Positions 43,354 to 44,276 of a DNA stretch of 44,276 bases are shown here, in pieces. The notes below the pieces were generated by a model that searched no databases, was not told the DNA's origin, and saw only the letters and a list, made by a program, of their open reading frames with translations. The position numbers and the translations under genes were made by a program. This DNA comes from Rhodobacteraceae bacterium Alg231-04 (GTDB lineage Bacteria > Pseudomonadota > Alphaproteobacteria > Rhodobacterales > Rhodobacteraceae), in the NCBI GenBank assembly GCA_900143635.1, contig FREY01000021.1:1-44276 (forward strand), in the 5' to 3' direction. The first letter of the stretch is position 1; the number at the start of each line of letters is the position of its first letter.

Positions 43354-43677
43354 GTATCCGCCCACCTCTCTGTCATTTGCGTTTCCTGGCCCTCTGCCGC
43401 TGAGCGCATTGCGGTCTTCTCCGGGTTTTTGGGTCAGATGAATTTGGATCTGGGTTTGGTTTGCTGTTTGGCGACTCGTTTTGGTTTGGATTCTGTTTGA
43501 TTTGATAAGTGTGGTTGTGGGTATGTCAGGCTGTTTGGTTGGATTCTATGGGTTGGGTGTTTGTTTGCGGGTGATCTGGGGTTGCTTGGCGGGTTTTTGC
43601 GGAGCGGTCTCTGCCTCAAGTCGTTGTTTTCATGTGATTTTCGATCTTTCCGCGAGTTTTTTGGATTTTCGGTGATT
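43354..43677. other. Gene-free G/T-rich region upstream of the rrn promoter
   Basis: No gene is seen. From about 43430 to 43600 the plus strand is strikingly rich in T and G (runs such as GGGTTTGGTTTGCTGTTTGG), with few C and A. Several GGG runs occur (ATGGGTTGGGTG, GCGGGTG, TGGGGTTG). The last part, about 43625-43677, is T-rich, as expected of an UP-element region in front of a strong promoter. Open frames here on both strands are products of composition. Confidence 0.5.
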
Positions 43678-43706
43678 TTGGTGTTGCGGGTTTGGTCGTC
43701 TAACCT
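43678..43706 (+). promoter_or_regulatory. Candidate rRNA operon promoter
   Basis: TTGGTG (43678-43683), a 17-base spacer and TAACCT (43701-43706) form a plausible -35/-10 pair. They are followed by a G/C-rich stretch and preceded by T-rich DNA. Position about 470 bases ahead of 16S and upstream of boxA suits a Roseobacter-group rrn operon. The start site cannot be fixed by eye. Confidence 0.4.
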
Positions 43707-43751
43707 TAGAACCCCCTCTACCGGCGCTGCTGAGGCGCACGGGGGACACGG

Positions 43752-43814
43752 CGGAGAGACGCTGGGACGGGCCGGAGAGACGGTTGGACGCCTCGGAGAG
43801 ACGGGGACATCTTG
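43752..43814 (+). repeat. Three tandem 21-bp repeats in the rrn leader
   Basis: CGGAGAGACG recurs at 43752, 43773 and 43794, exactly 21 bases apart. The rest of units 1 and 2 is also alike (T-GGACG core); unit 3 keeps only the conserved ten plus a GG. The array lies between the presumed promoter and boxA. A 21-base period equals two helical turns, so the core would face one side of the DNA; in RNA it would be three equal modules. Confidence 0.8.
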
Positions 43815-43877
43815 AGGGATTGTGAGGCGGGCGCGCTGGGAAATTGGCGCATCGGTCTTGTTTTGGACTTTTGGTGT

Positions 43878-43889
43878 TGCTCTTTGACA
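43878..43889 (+). promoter_or_regulatory. rRNA boxA antitermination element
   Basis: TGCTCTTTGACA differs by one base from the bacterial rRNA boxA consensus TGCTCTTTAACA. It lies about 290 bases before the 16S start, in the transcribed leader. NusB-S10 binding here would make the rRNA transcript resistant to Rho. Confidence 0.75.
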
Positions 43890-44174
43890 TTGATGATAGA
43901 TGAAGAGATATGCGGGCGGTTTGGTTCATTCGATGGATCAGACTTCTGTATATCACGCTAGTAGGGACCTTAGGGTTTCGATGATCTAGTGTCAGCTTCA
44001 CTGTTTGTACGGCTTTCGGTTTCTGATGAAACCAGAAGCACATACAGACAGATGACTTCCGATACGTGTTCAATCCTTAGCCGGGTGAACATAGAGGCCT
44101 GCCCCCAAAGGTGGCCTTGAGTATTGGAGATGTGCAGAGGTTCGAACGTCAAGGATAGCAGAGCAATCTGCTTT
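43890..44174 (+). other. 16S rRNA precursor leader
   Basis: Transcribed spacer between boxA and mature 16S. It holds a perfect GGTTTC-TGAT-GAAACC hairpin (44018-44033) and other short stems that would pair for processing. The 5' half of the RNase III stem should lie near the end of this stretch, but its partner downstream of 16S is outside the window. No genes are present. Confidence 0.6.
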
Positions 44175-44276
44175 CAACTTGAGAGTTTGATCCTGGCTCA
44201 GAACGAACGCTGGCGGCAGGCTTAACACATGCAAGTCGAGCGCACTCTTCGGAGTGAGCGGCGGACGGGTTAGTAA
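44175..44276 (+). rRNA. rrs: 16S ribosomal RNA, 5' end (runs off the right edge)
   Basis: The sequence starts CAACTTGAGAGTTTGATCCT, followed by GGCTCAGAACGAACGCTGGC and the AACACATGCAAGTCGAGCGC segment. These are the universal 16S 5' region including the 27F primer site. The variable stem at CACTCTTCGGAGTGAGCGGC and the adjoining GGACGGGTTAGTAA are of the alphaproteobacterial/Rhodobacteraceae type. Only about 102 bases are in the window. Confidence 0.97.

Noticed and set aside
43752-43814. Tandem repeats as a CRISPR array
   Set aside because: The units are contiguous 21-mers without spacers of constant length, there are only three, and no cas genes are near.
43630-44073. A 147-codon minus-strand frame across the rrn promoter and leader
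   Set aside because: It lies on the opposite strand of a transcribed rRNA leader and is composition-driven.

Overview
The window looks like a chromosome segment of a marine alphaproteobacterium of the Roseobacter group (Rhodobacteraceae). The grounds are the 16S rRNA 5' end at the right edge, the high G+C codon use, TRAP/TTT-rich transport and the gene content: a NasTS-controlled nitrate assimilation operon, a beta-hydroxyaspartate cycle cluster and a type I secreted adhesin. The species cannot be named from this sequence alone.

Layout, left to right. 1-745: insertion-sequence debris. It holds the 3' end of an IS5-family transposase, a decayed IS3-family orfB fragment, and an N-terminal remnant of an agmatine-deiminase-like gene that overlaps the stop of a class III aminotransferase. 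742-2920: that aminotransferase and a divergent TetR regulator. 3351-6843: a MarR regulator and tctCBA, a tripartite tricarboxylate transporter. 6983-19387 (minus strand): nasT-nasS, then nrtA-nrtB-nrtCD-nirB-nirD-nasA-cobA. This covers nitrate sensing, ABC uptake, reduction to nitrite and ammonium, and supply of the siroheme precursor. An antitermination leader sits in front of nrtA. 19825-22657: a LysR regulator divergent from a BCCT transporter. 23367-24080: an exported trypsin-like protease. 24154-30889 (minus): adhesin, TolC-like outer membrane lipoprotein, LapB-type ABC exporter and HlyD adaptor. 31577-36374: prkA, a DUF444 (YeaH) gene and spoVR, a conserved stress module. 36400-37719: an MFS exporter with a His-rich tail. 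37911-43302: bhcR and bhcABCD, the beta-hydroxyaspartate cycle for glyoxylate assimilation. 43303-44276: terminator, G/T-rich region, rrn promoter, three 21-bp tandem repeats, boxA, leader and the start of 16S rRNA.

How the parts work together. NasS senses nitrate and releases NasT, an ANTAR RNA-binding antiterminator. NasT should act on the two A-x-x-G hairpins ahead of the terminator at 17481-17528, opening the whole uptake/reduction operon. In the bhc cluster, BhcR senses glyoxylate. BhcA, B, C and D then turn two glyoxylate molecules into one oxaloacetate without carbon loss while recycling the amino group. This suits growth on algal glycolate.

Most systems here are known. The least explained items are the perfect stem-loop that buries the nasT ribosome-binding region, the phased 21-bp repeats in the rRNA leader, the inter-gene hairpins that appear to tune operon stoichiometry, the adhesin retention/cleavage region with no LapG/LapD in view, and the decayed agmatine/putrescine locus.
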